This document shows positions 45,797 to 54,380 of a DNA stretch of 64,000 bases, one piece after another. Each line of letters starts with the position of its first letter. The stretch's first letter is position 1. The position numbers and the translations under genes were made by a program. The notes under the pieces are model-generated. The model saw only the letters and a list, made by a program, of their open reading frames with translations, searched no databases and was not told where the DNA came from. Source of the stretch: a virus; IMG/VR virus record IMGVR_UViG_3300009130_000013, positions 29,196 to 93,195 of that record; one strand, written 5' to 3'.

Positions 45797-48214
45797 ATGA
45801 ACATCGGAGAAGTAGACAATCCAAAACCCGTAGTATATGTAGACATGGACGGCGTCTTGGCAGACTTCTTCTCTGAATGGGCTAAAATGGCAGGAGTAAA
45901 GTCAGGCAGTTATAGAGATATACCCCCAGCAAACGTTGACCCTACACTTAACAAAATGATTGGCACAGACTTCTTTGCTAAATTACCAAAATTTCCTACA
46001 ACTGATAAACTAATCCAATTAGTTATTAATCGCTTTGGCTCGTATAAAATATTAAGCTCGCCATTAAGAAACGATCATGCTAACAGCAAAAAACATAAAA
46101 TAGATTGGGTTGGAAGAAAGTTAAAAATTAAACCTACTGAAACTATTATTGTAGCAAACAAAACAGGTTATGCTAAACAACCAGACGGCACCCCTAATAT
46201 ACTAATCGACGACAGGGGACTTAACATTGAACGCTGGAACCAAGCAGGCGGATACGGTATTAAGTATCAAGCAGATGAGGACTCGTTAGAAAAAGTAGTA
46301 AAAGGATTAGATGACTACCAACAAAAGTTAGGTGAGCGTGGAGTAATGAGTATTGGTGGCATACAATATGGTGGCTTTAGACGACCATTAAAAATTAAAA
46401 AATCTACACCGGGCAAATTACACTACAGCAAACCTAAAGGTAAAAAGATTAAAATGGGTGCTGATGGTAACTTGAGTTATAAAAAGTTTGTAAGAAAAGT
46501 ATACGAAGTAACAGCAGATGAACTAAAACAAATAGAAACGTATGCTGATAGACTATTTGCTAAAGTAGGTATAGATGTAAGATTTACAAAACATTTTTTA
46601 GATAGAGTTAACGATACTAGAAATGAAAAAGAAATAACACCTGCTGAACTTACACGTTTATTCAAACAAGAATTTAAAAAATGGGGAAGACCTATTGCCC
46701 AAATGGGGCCTGATGCTGAAGCTGTAATGAAAGATATGAGAACAGATGTTAATGTACCTTTTGCTTTGGTATGGGACAAGAACAACAACGAATTAGATTT
46801 GGTTGCTAAAACAGTAATGAAAAAGCCAGACTTTAAAACATCTAACAGAGAATTTACTATTGAAAACGAAGAGATAGATTCTACAGCATTTAATGAAATT
46901 ATAACACCAGCACTAGAACGTTTAGACAAAGCATTTAAAAAAGATAACTTTGAAATAAGAATAGTTGGCGGTGCTGTTAGAGATATTGCTTTAGGTAAAA
47001 CACCTAAAGATATTGACTTGGCAACTGATGCCACACCTGATGAAATGATTGAACTGTTTGATAAAAATAATATTAGACATAAACCTACAGGACTAGAACA
47101 CGGCACAGTTACAGCAATAATAGACAGTGAACCATTTGAAATTACAACACTACGGGCAGACGTTAGTACTGACGGTAGACACGCTGATGTAGAGTTTATT
47201 CGTAACTGGAAAGAAGATGCTCAACGTAGAGACTTAACGTACAATGCTATGAGCTTAGACTTTGATGGTAACTTATACGATTACTTTAATGGTATGGACG
47301 ACTTACAAGATAAAGTTAGTAACTTTGTAGGTGACCCAGAAGAACGTATTAAAGAAGACTATCTAAGAATATTAAGATACTTTAGATTTCAGAGTAAATT
47401 AGATAGTCCTAAATGGGATAAAGATACACTAGTTGCTATAAAAGATAATGCTAAAGGATTGCCACAAATTTCTGTAGAAAGAATATGGCAAGAAATGGGT
47501 AAACTTCTTGTAGGAAATAGTGTAATTCAATCTTTAGCATATATGTCAGCAACTAACGTAGATCGAGCAATAGGATTAGATACTAGTAACATACAAAAAC
47601 TAAAAGATTTAAAAGGTAATACAGATCCTATTATGGCTCTAGCATTATTAGTAGACAGTCTTGCTATTGCTAATCAATGGAAATTAAGTAACGCTGAAGA
47701 ACAAGACTTAAAATTTTATCTTAGTTACAGAGATAAAAAATTAAACAAAGAACAAGCAGAACATTTAGTAATTGATGGTACGGATAAATTAAAAGTTAGT
47801 AACTTATTAAAACTACAAAAACAAGATAAGTTAGCTAGTTACATAGAACAATTTCAAATGCCAGAGTTTCCTATAACAGGAAATGATCTTATACAACGTG
47901 GTATGAAGCCTGGTCCCGATTTAGGCAATACATTAAACAAATTAAAAGATTTGTGGAAGAAAAGTAACTATGATTTATCAGCAGATGAATTGCTTGGTGC
48001 TGTTAGTTTTGAATCTACAGAAGAAGCTAAACGTATGAATGATATGTTAGGTATTACAGAAGGTGTTGGAATCATAACAGCATACAATACAACAAAAGAT
48101 GTTAAGCCAGGTGAAACAGCTCGGCAAGCCAACAAGCTCGGCTTACAAGTAAAAGGCGAAGGCAAAGTCGCTTTTTTAAGAAGGAGTTGGGAAAATGAGA
48201 AACAAATCAAATGA
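45797..48214 (+). CDS. HAD phosphatase fused to CCA-adding-type nucleotidyltransferase
   Basis: An 805-residue multidomain protein. Residues 1-185 are a 5'-nucleotidase-like HAD domain (YVDMDGVLADFF, D16/D18; KILSSPLRND; NILIDDRG). Residues 235-360 contain a module with FTKHFLDRVNDTRNEKEIT and VPFALVWDKNNNELDLVAKT. Residues 370-700 are a class II tRNA nucleotidyltransferase/poly(A) polymerase: GGAVRD at about 391-396, DIDLATDATPDEM with the catalytic Asp pair, EITTLRAD, RRDLTYNAMS and ILRYFRFQSK. It might repair tRNA CCA ends, add A tails, or process dNMPs. It begins with no short leader motif and overlaps the next gene by 20 nt. Confidence 0.85.
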   Translation: MNIGEVDNPKPVVYVDMDGVLADFFSEWAKMAGVKSGSYRDIPPANVDPTLNKMIGTDFFAKLPKFPTTDKLIQLVINRFGSYKILSSPLRNDHANSKKHKIDWVGRKLKIKPTETIIVANKTGYAKQPDGTPNILIDDRGLNIERWNQAGGYGIKYQADEDSLEKVVKGLDDYQQKLGERGVMSIGGIQYGGFRRPLKIKKSTPGKLHYSKPKGKKIKMGADGNLSYKKFVRKVYEVTADELKQIETYADRLFAKVGIDVRFTKHFLDRVNDTRNEKEITPAELTRLFKQEFKKWGRPIAQMGPDAEAVMKDMRTDVNVPFALVWDKNNNELDLVAKTVMKKPDFKTSNREFTIENEEIDSTAFNEIITPALERLDKAFKKDNFEIRIVGGAVRDIALGKTPKDIDLATDATPDEMIELFDKNNIRHKPTGLEHGTVTAIIDSEPFEITTLRADVSTDGRHADVEFIRNWKEDAQRRDLTYNAMSLDFDGNLYDYFNGMDDLQDKVSNFVGDPEERIKEDYLRILRYFRFQSKLDSPKWDKDTLVAIKDNAKGLPQISVERIWQEMGKLLVGNSVIQSLAYMSATNVDRAIGLDTSNIQKLKDLKGNTDPIMALALLVDSLAIANQWKLSNAEEQDLKFYLSYRDKKLNKEQAEHLVIDGTDKLKVSNLLKLQKQDKLASYIEQFQMPEFPITGNDLIQRGMKPGPDLGNTLNKLKDLWKKSNYDLSADELLGAVSFESTEEAKRMNDMLGITEGVGIITAYNTTKDVKPGETARQANKLGLQVKGEGKVAFLRRSWENEKQIK

Positions 48215-48437
48215 CGAATATTTTAACCAAAATCCTAAACCGAGGCACAGTTACTTAAAACATAAAGCTATTCAATATCTCGGTTTTAACACTGAAAAAA
48301 AGTTAAGTAAAACTGAAGCCAAGAAACTCAGAATTAAAACAAACAAATTAAAAGTTTCAGAGAAAAAAGCTCGGAGGCATTTCGGCCACGAATTTTTTAA
48401 ACAGGTTTCATATGTTTTTAAATCAGGATTTAAATGA
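48195..48437 (+). CDS. small basic protein
   Basis: An 80-residue protein, about one third Lys/Arg/His (KKLSKTEAKKLRIKTNKLKV, KKARRHFGHEFFK). The start at 48195 has AAGGAG upstream. It would bind nucleic acid by charge; a packaged DNA-binding protein is one option. Confidence 0.65.
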   Translation: MRNKSNDEYFNQNPKPRHSYLKHKAIQYLGFNTEKKLSKTEAKKLRIKTNKLKVSEKKARRHFGHEFFKQVSYVFKSGFK

Positions 48438-48925
48438 AAGTAGCAATTACAGGACACACATTAGGATTAGGTAGAGCTTGTTACATACATTATGGCACAA
48501 ATGCTGTAGGATTTAGTAGAGGTAATGGTTATGACATTAATAACCCTGCCGATATTATAAAAGACTCAACTGACTGTGACATTTTTATTAACAATGCTTA
48601 TGATGGGTTTGCCCAAGTAAATTTGCTATATGAACTTATAAAAACATTTAAAGGTAAAATTATTAATATATCAAGTAACAGTAGCACAGGTGTTAAAAAT
48701 AAAGTGTGGCCTTACTCTGTACACAAAGCCGCATTGGATAAAGCAAGTGAGCAATTATCTCATAATGGATATGATGTAAGTAATATTAGATTTGGTTATA
48801 TTGATACAGCTAGAATTAAACATATAAAAGAACCTAAAATAAGTATTCAAGAAGCTGTTTTAACTATTGATGATGTTATTAACAGTCCAAATCCTATTCC
48901 GCTAACAACTTTATTACCTAAATAA
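48434..48925 (+). CDS. short-chain dehydrogenase/reductase-like protein
   Basis: A 163-residue Rossmann protein, shorter than usual SDRs (about 250). It keeps the nucleotide loop TGHTLGLGRA, NNAYDG (NNAG equivalent), INISSNSS with the active-site Ser, and YSVHKAALDK with YxxxK. The C-terminal substrate region is cut back. It could oxidise or reduce a sugar nucleotide or be a binding-only relic. It starts within the preceding stop (ATGA). Confidence 0.85.
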   Translation: MKVAITGHTLGLGRACYIHYGTNAVGFSRGNGYDINNPADIIKDSTDCDIFINNAYDGFAQVNLLYELIKTFKGKIINISSNSSTGVKNKVWPYSVHKAALDKASEQLSHNGYDVSNIRFGYIDTARIKHIKEPKISIQEAVLTIDDVINSPNPIPLTTLLPK

Positions 48926-48933
48926 GATAAGTA
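48926..48933 (+). promoter_or_regulatory. late-type promoter box GATAAGTA next to the start codon
   Basis: GATAAGTA then CTAAT then ATG: the same 5-nt spacing as at 13373 and 22018, without a Shine-Dalgarno sequence. Confidence 0.55.
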
Positions 48934-48938
48934 CTAAT

Positions 48939-49181
48939 ATGAAGATAAAAGATATTATTGAAACCGCAACAGCAGGTGCTACAGCAAGTGGTAACATCGC
49001 CACCGTTGTAAATCCTCATATTGCTATAGGAAGTAAAGCACAACAGAAAAGTTATGCTGGATCGCCAGGTAAAATGGGTAAAACACCTAAACATCCTAAA
49101 CCCAAAAAACAAAAACCTACTGATAATGCTTTAAATATGAAAGATACAAGTATATTTGGTGGGCCAATGCTAAAGCGATAA
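48939..49181 (+). CDS. small basic late protein
   Basis: An 80-residue protein. MKIKDIIETATAGATASGN leads, with IIE fitting the (I/L)xE prohead-protease consensus, then a Pro/Lys-rich low-complexity part (KTPKHPKPKKQKPTDN). A likely small virion or core protein. It has a late-type box and no Shine-Dalgarno. Confidence 0.65.
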   Translation: MKIKDIIETATAGATASGNIATVVNPHIAIGSKAQQKSYAGSPGKMGKTPKHPKPKKQKPTDNALNMKDTSIFGGPMLKR

Positions 49182-49193
49182 TAATATATTTTA

Positions 49194-49201
49194 AATAAAT
49201 A
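49194..49201 (+). promoter_or_regulatory. late promoter box AATAAATA
   Basis: AATAAATA in TTTTAAATAAATAAC, 38 nt before the start at 49240. Confidence 0.5.
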
Positions 49202-49239
49202 ACTTATAATAAAACAATTAATTAATTCGGGGTTAAAAA

Positions 49240-49725
49240 ATGAGAGCTAAACAAATAATAAGAGAAGATTTGTCCATGGACACTCGTGTTATGGAAACAG
49301 ACCACGAAGTACAAATGGCTAGAGCAGACTTATTTAAAATAGCAAAGTACTCCGTAGAACTACACAAGATGCTTAAAAACATTTCCGAAGCTGAAGGTCT
49401 TGAGGGTTGGGTACAAGCTAAGATTACTAAAGCGGCGGATTATATTTCAAGTGTAAAACATCATTTAGAATACGAACAAGCTGAAGTAGATGTTTCACCA
49501 GAACCACAAGACGCTACTATTGAAATTCCAGCTGAAAGTATTACAGAAGGTGAATACACTGAAAAAGAAATTAAAATGGCAATAGGTATTGCTTTTGATC
49601 CAAGATATAAGCAAGGCAATATGAGTGGTGCCGTTACAGCAATTAACAAAATTAAACCAGGGTTAGCAGATCATCCAAAGGTAAGTGATGCTTTAAGAAG
49701 AGCTAACGAGTCTAAAGGAAAATAA
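49240..49725 (+). CDS. late protein, probable virion core or structural protein
   Basis: A 161-residue protein. Leader MRAKQIIREDLSMDT, with IRE fitting the (I/L)xE consensus; then a helical domain DHEVQMARADLFKIAKYSVE, KMLKNISEAEGLEGWVQAKI that resembles a recurring module of marine phage late proteins. Acidic linker and a C-terminal helix pair. GGGG precedes the start about 10 nt upstream. Confidence 0.65.
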   Translation: MRAKQIIREDLSMDTRVMETDHEVQMARADLFKIAKYSVELHKMLKNISEAEGLEGWVQAKITKAADYISSVKHHLEYEQAEVDVSPEPQDATIEIPAESITEGEYTEKEIKMAIGIAFDPRYKQGNMSGAVTAINKIKPGLADHPKVSDALRRANESKGK

Positions 49726-49726
49726 G

Positions 49727-50398
49727 ATGGAAGATAATTCATTCTCAAGTCTGGTAGCTAAACTTAATGAAATGAGTGAAACTGGTGCTCCAGCAAAAAA
49801 ACATAAAGAAATTAAAGTAATTAAAAAAGCAAAACATGAAGGTAAGAAACACGAAGACCCTAATGTAAATGCTATGGCTGAATTGCTTGAGTCAATTGAT
49901 GAAGGTAAGAAACCAAATCATTTAAAAGGTAAACACAAATTAAAAACTGTTCCAGCTGGAGAACATGATGGCACAACTAAAAATCCTAGTAAAGGAAAAT
50001 TAGTTGGTGAAGAACACATACCAGTTGATGAAGATTTAATTGCTGATTTATCTACAAGATTTAGAGATTTATTAGAGCCAACTAAAGTAGCAGAAGAAGA
50101 ACCAACAGACGAAGCAGTTGGTGAATTTGCTGAACCATTATATACACTACAAGATGAATTAGGTCTTGAAGATAATGTTTTAGTAGATGAGCTTACTCGT
50201 TGGATGAGTGGTGACGACATTAAAGACTTTGTTGCTCATTTCCGTCAAAATCACGATATGCCAGAAGGTGGACGTGAGTATGAAGGTGTTGAAGAAGGTA
50301 AGAAAAAAGATCACGACAAAGATGGTGATGTAGATAGCGACGATTATTTGGCCGCAAAGGACAAAGCAATTAAAAAAGCAAAAGCCAAGGAAAAGTAA
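49727..50398 (+). CDS. acidic/basic low-complexity late protein
   Basis: A 223-residue protein, disordered in appearance. Blocks of Lys (KKHKEIKVIKKAKHEGKKHE) alternate with acidic stretches, and the tail has DHDKDGDVDSDDYLAAKDKA, which looks like an EF-hand/dockerin-type calcium loop (DKDGDVDSDDY). It ends in a Lys-rich helix. Possibly a scaffold/core protein. Coupled to the previous gene by a 1-nt gap. Confidence 0.65.
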   Translation: MEDNSFSSLVAKLNEMSETGAPAKKHKEIKVIKKAKHEGKKHEDPNVNAMAELLESIDEGKKPNHLKGKHKLKTVPAGEHDGTTKNPSKGKLVGEEHIPVDEDLIADLSTRFRDLLEPTKVAEEEPTDEAVGEFAEPLYTLQDELGLEDNVLVDELTRWMSGDDIKDFVAHFRQNHDMPEGGREYEGVEEGKKKDHDKDGDVDSDDYLAAKDKAIKKAKAKEK

Positions 50399-50402
50399 TA
50401 CA

Positions 50403-51842
50403 ATGGCACACGTTGACCTACATAAAATAAACGAATTACTTCAAAAAATTCAACACGAAGATTCAAGTGATCTAGCTCAAGCTAAAGCCACTGGTAAAGA
50501 TCATAAATTAAGATCTGGTCGTTATCACGATATGGCTCAACAAGATACTGAAGGCATGAGCGATGGTGACATGGTTGACGTTATTGCTAACTTATATTAT
50601 AGATTAGATAAACTACACGCCTTAGAATCAATAAACGAAATAGACCCAAGCAGATCACCATGGACACAATCAGGTAAACATCCTGGTGCGATGAATAGAG
50701 AAGAACTAGAAAAAGAAATTGCTGTATTTGATGAATTGAGAGCTAGAGGTGATCATTTATCACCAAAAGAATTAGCACAAGAAGATTCATTATATCATTA
50801 CTTAGATCAAACTAACGAAGACGAAACACCAAATTTTAATCCTAAAGGCGGCTCCTTTGCCAAAAGAGCAGATGCGGCCAGAGGTATGTGGGCATCAAGT
50901 AATGAAATACAAAAAAGATTTAAAACTTGGCAAGACTTTATGAATTCAGAAGATTTTGATGACTGGTTAGATGACAAGTTTAGAGATGAACTTGGAGAAG
51001 ATAGCGGTTGTCCTTGTTGCGGATGTGATAGTGTAGCAGAATGTACTTGTAGCCCAGACTGTCCTAATTGCGATTGTCATAGCGGCGTAACTGAAGATGA
51101 TAGATATACAAAATATGCTAGTGTTCCAGGTCGCGAATATGATAAGGACGACAAAGCAGAAGCAAAACTATTATCATTACAAGATCGAAAATCAAAACTT
51201 TTAAAAAAATTAGATAGAATTTCCGATGAAGGTGGTAAAATTGGCATTAATGATCCTGAATATAAAGAACTTCAAGCAGTTAAAAAAGCAATAGCAGGTC
51301 TTAAAGAAGATGAAGCTAGTGATCTTTATCACGATAATGTTAAATCAGGTAAAGATTATAATGACTACAAAGGTATCCAAATCCATAATTTAAGAAAAGA
51401 ATTAAAACAAGTGAGAAAAACACTTCTTAACCTACAAGACATTGAAGGTAAAGATAACAGTTCAGATATGCTTAATAACATTAAAGGTATGCTGGGCGGT
51501 TATGAACAAGTAGTTGACAATATGGAAGATGCTTTTAACAAACTTCGGATTGGTAGACATCGTAAAGAATCATCAGAATTTCAAAAAAGAGTTAAAGAAG
51601 CTGAACAAGGAAGTACTGAATACTACAGAGAATTAGATAAAAATCAACTTGATCACACTCATCAACTATTAATGAAAGCTATGAACCAATTAAACGTAGC
51701 AATAGCACAAAGATCAAAATTTGGTAAAGAGCTAATGGGGTCAGGCGACAGAGCAGGCACAGGTCACTTATACGGAATATTACAAAGACTTGAAGCAATA
51801 AGCAACGAGTGGGATAGAGAAACAGAGTTGTACGGAAATTAA
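50403..51842 (+). CDS. late protein with internal Cys-rich cluster
   Basis: A 479-residue, highly charged protein. Around residues 200-222 lie nine or more cysteines in CPCCGCDSVAECTC and CPNCDCHSG, a likely multi-metal site resembling the 35-residue miniprotein at 4710 (both contain ECTC). The C-terminal half is coiled-coil (ELKQVRKTLLNLQDIEGK, NQLDHTHQLLMKAMNQLNVA). The N-terminus MAHVDLHKINELLQKIQHED contains an (I/L)xE site. Probably virion-internal. Confidence 0.68.
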   Translation: MAHVDLHKINELLQKIQHEDSSDLAQAKATGKDHKLRSGRYHDMAQQDTEGMSDGDMVDVIANLYYRLDKLHALESINEIDPSRSPWTQSGKHPGAMNREELEKEIAVFDELRARGDHLSPKELAQEDSLYHYLDQTNEDETPNFNPKGGSFAKRADAARGMWASSNEIQKRFKTWQDFMNSEDFDDWLDDKFRDELGEDSGCPCCGCDSVAECTCSPDCPNCDCHSGVTEDDRYTKYASVPGREYDKDDKAEAKLLSLQDRKSKLLKKLDRISDEGGKIGINDPEYKELQAVKKAIAGLKEDEASDLYHDNVKSGKDYNDYKGIQIHNLRKELKQVRKTLLNLQDIEGKDNSSDMLNNIKGMLGGYEQVVDNMEDAFNKLRIGRHRKESSEFQKRVKEAEQGSTEYYRELDKNQLDHTHQLLMKAMNQLNVAIAQRSKFGKELMGSGDRAGTGHLYGILQRLEAISNEWDRETELYGN

Positions 51843-51844
51843 CA

Positions 51845-52903
51845 ATGAGAGCAACTGATTTACTAGATAGAAAATTAAGTGGGGGCGAAAAGCGTTCTAA
51901 AGAAGCACACGTCAAAAAACTTAAAAAGCACAAAGGCGACTTTGAAAAACGTTACGGTGATGATGCTGAAAGTGTCATGTATGCTGTAGCAACTAAAAGA
52001 GCTAAAGGTGAATCAGTAGAAAAAGAAGGCTGGCATAAACTTCCAGATATGGATAGAGAAAGATATCAAGAACGTGATGGACTAGAAGGTCCTATTATGA
52101 CACGCTCTGGTAAAGTAGTTTACTACGATAATAAAGAAGGCAAATACTACGACCCAGATACAGATATGTACATTGATGACGAAGATATGAGAGCTTTAAC
52201 GACAGTTAGAACAGAAGACAACTTTGATGCTGAAGGACAAAAACCCAAAGCATTAATGGCTTTATATAAAGATAACGAACATAACAACTATCACTCAGAA
52301 AACAATTTATTACTAGCTAAAGCATTTGGTACTCCTAAAGAAGTACAAATGGTAGAATTAATTCTTAAGAAAAATCAAAAACAAGGCTACACATCAAACG
52401 AAGATTCTGAATGGATGTACAAAAACATAAACAAAAAATACTATAAAGAACTAGTTAAAGGAGCACTAGGTGAAACTTATGGTTCTTTAATGACAGTTGG
52501 TGCTGATCCTAAACCAAAATATAAGGATGAAAAACCAGGCAAATATAAAATTGGATTAACTAAAAAACCTAAAAATGCTAAAGAACCTTATATTGCTAAA
52601 AAGGAAAGTATATTTGACGAGGTTTGGGGAGAAGCAGAAGTAGATGACGTAAAAGTAAAAAAGAACGACATAAAATTATCTGGAAGTGTTACACCACAAA
52701 TGATTGCTAAACAACTACCAGGTGTACAAGATCAAAAAAACTTAATAATGGCATTAATGAAAATGAAACGTGGTGACCCGAATTATAGTAGACCACAAAT
52801 GATTGCGGCCGCGGATGCTTTTAAAGAACTAATATCAAAAACACCAGAAGAAACACAAAAAATAATGATGCTATTAAAACGTGTCAAAACACTAGGGGAT
52901 TAA
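51845..52903 (+). CDS. late charged protein
   Basis: A 352-residue Lys/Asp/Glu-rich protein. The N-terminal module MRATDLLDRKLSGGEKRSKE, then KHKGDFEKRYGDDAESVMYA is also seen in marine phage late proteins. A basic Pro/Lys segment (KPKYKDEKPGKYKIGLTKKP) precedes a helical C-terminus. The function is unknown. Confidence 0.65.
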   Translation: MRATDLLDRKLSGGEKRSKEAHVKKLKKHKGDFEKRYGDDAESVMYAVATKRAKGESVEKEGWHKLPDMDRERYQERDGLEGPIMTRSGKVVYYDNKEGKYYDPDTDMYIDDEDMRALTTVRTEDNFDAEGQKPKALMALYKDNEHNNYHSENNLLLAKAFGTPKEVQMVELILKKNQKQGYTSNEDSEWMYKNINKKYYKELVKGALGETYGSLMTVGADPKPKYKDEKPGKYKIGLTKKPKNAKEPYIAKKESIFDEVWGEAEVDDVKVKKNDIKLSGSVTPQMIAKQLPGVQDQKNLIMALMKMKRGDPNYSRPQMIAAADAFKELISKTPEETQKIMMLLKRVKTLGD

Positions 52904-52904
52904 A

Positions 52905-53609
52905 ATGTCTAGATTAGCAGAAGAATTAAACACTTATGTTAAAATGGTAAGTGATAATCTGATTAAAGAAAAACATTATCAATCTATACACGACATTCTT
53001 CAAGCTCACCCAAAAGAAGTAGATGCTTTTAAAAGCAATCCTCATAATTTCCCTATACAAAAACACAAAGAATTTTATAAAGATCTTTGGGATCTGTATA
53101 GTAACTCGGGCGAAATGCCACACGAAGTAGTAACAGCATCAAGTGAAAAATATAAAGCACAATGGATAATGGACAAACTACACGACGAAGTTAGTAGCCA
53201 AGAACCAGAAGACTTTGATCCACATGATGACGCATCAAATGACCATTTTGATATGGACTTAGATTATGATGAAGACTGGGACACATTAGGATTTGACCCT
53301 GCTTACGAAAATAACAAAGTTAAAGAAGAATTACCACATACTGAAGGTCCACCTTTAGCAGATAAAATTCATGATAGTTTACATAATACTTGGATGAACG
53401 GTGGCGAAGAAGCTCTTCAGGCAGAAATGAAAATGGACGACAAAGATTGGCAAAATGCTATAACAGATATTTCTATTAACACAGGTTGGCATCAAGATGA
53501 CGATAGAGAAGAAATTATTACTAAAATAATCGATGATTATGTTGACAATTATGCTACTGGCGAATCAACTACTCCAATTTCAAAAATGAAACATCTAGCC
53601 GGCTTGTAA
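52905..53609 (+). CDS. late acidic protein
   Basis: A 234-residue, strongly acidic protein with an Asp-rich tract (HDDASNDHFDMDLDYDEDWD, about 108-127). Helical N-terminal half and a C-terminal amphipathic region. It ends the run of late genes that starts at 43621. The function is unknown; acidic scaffolding-type proteins fit the context. Confidence 0.65.
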   Translation: MSRLAEELNTYVKMVSDNLIKEKHYQSIHDILQAHPKEVDAFKSNPHNFPIQKHKEFYKDLWDLYSNSGEMPHEVVTASSEKYKAQWIMDKLHDEVSSQEPEDFDPHDDASNDHFDMDLDYDEDWDTLGFDPAYENNKVKEELPHTEGPPLADKIHDSLHNTWMNGGEEALQAEMKMDDKDWQNAITDISINTGWHQDDDREEIITKIIDDYVDNYATGESTTPISKMKHLAGL

Positions 53610-53637
53610 ATCATTAACTACCCATATAACTACCCAT

Positions 53638-53645
53638 TCTAAATA
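53638..53645 (+). promoter_or_regulatory. late promoter box TCTAAATA next to the start codon
   Basis: TCTAAATA ends 9 nt before the ATG at 53655; there is no Shine-Dalgarno sequence between (ATTACTAGT). Confidence 0.5.
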
Positions 53646-53654
53646 ATTACTAGT

Positions 53655-54380
53655 ATGTTAAACAACGATTTAAATATTCGTAAAAAAACTTCCTATAAAT
53701 CTATTGGCCCTACTGGTATACCAGAAGGCTTTATACTAGATAGTCCATCTAAAAGTGAACTAGGTGCTGAAGGTTGGAAAAATCATATGTGGCAAAACTT
53801 TAGCTACACATACAATGAAGATGGCTTTAGAACAACATTTCCTTATACAAACTCAGGAATAATTGCTATAGGTGATAGTTTTACAGAACATCACGGAGGC
53901 CCTGAAGAAGAACAATGGACACAACATATACATGGCCCAGGCACTAAAACGCCAATGGATGCTATAGTTATGGTTCCTAAGATTGATGTTATTAACTTAG
54001 GTATGGATGGGGCTGGTAATGATACTATTGCTGATATTGTAGAATGGGGAGTAAACAAATTTAAACCTCATACAGTATTAATAATGTTTAGCTTTTTACA
54101 TAGATGGAATGATAACGGCGAATTAAAAGCAGATGATACTAATGATGAAAGATGCCGAGAACGTATGTTGTTTAACTTTAATAGAATAGTAGAATATACT
54201 AAAGGATTAAAACTAATATACAGCTTCATACCAGATAGATTAGTTAGCAACAATGAATGGATAAACGAACATTTTCCTGATAGAATAAAGTATAGGCAAA
54301 CTGATTATGCTCGTGATGGAGTACATTTTGGTTATGATACTGTAAGATCAATTGGCGACTTGTTTAGTCGGGCTCTTTAA
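53655..54380 (+). CDS. SGNH/GDSL-family hydrolase
   Basis: A 241-residue protein. Block I IIAIGDSFTEHH (S75), a Gly/Asn block INLGMDGAGNDT, FSFLHRWND, and block V DGVHFGYDT with the Asp and His of the DxxH pair (about 222-225). The catalytic triad is complete. Such enzymes are esterases or acetyl-hydrolases acting on glycans or lipids. Its gene converges with the minus-strand gene at 54364 and overlaps it by 17 nt. Confidence 0.85.
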   Translation: MLNNDLNIRKKTSYKSIGPTGIPEGFILDSPSKSELGAEGWKNHMWQNFSYTYNEDGFRTTFPYTNSGIIAIGDSFTEHHGGPEEEQWTQHIHGPGTKTPMDAIVMVPKIDVINLGMDGAGNDTIADIVEWGVNKFKPHTVLIMFSFLHRWNDNGELKADDTNDERCRERMLFNFNRIVEYTKGLKLIYSFIPDRLVSNNEWINEHFPDRIKYRQTDYARDGVHFGYDTVRSIGDLFSRAL

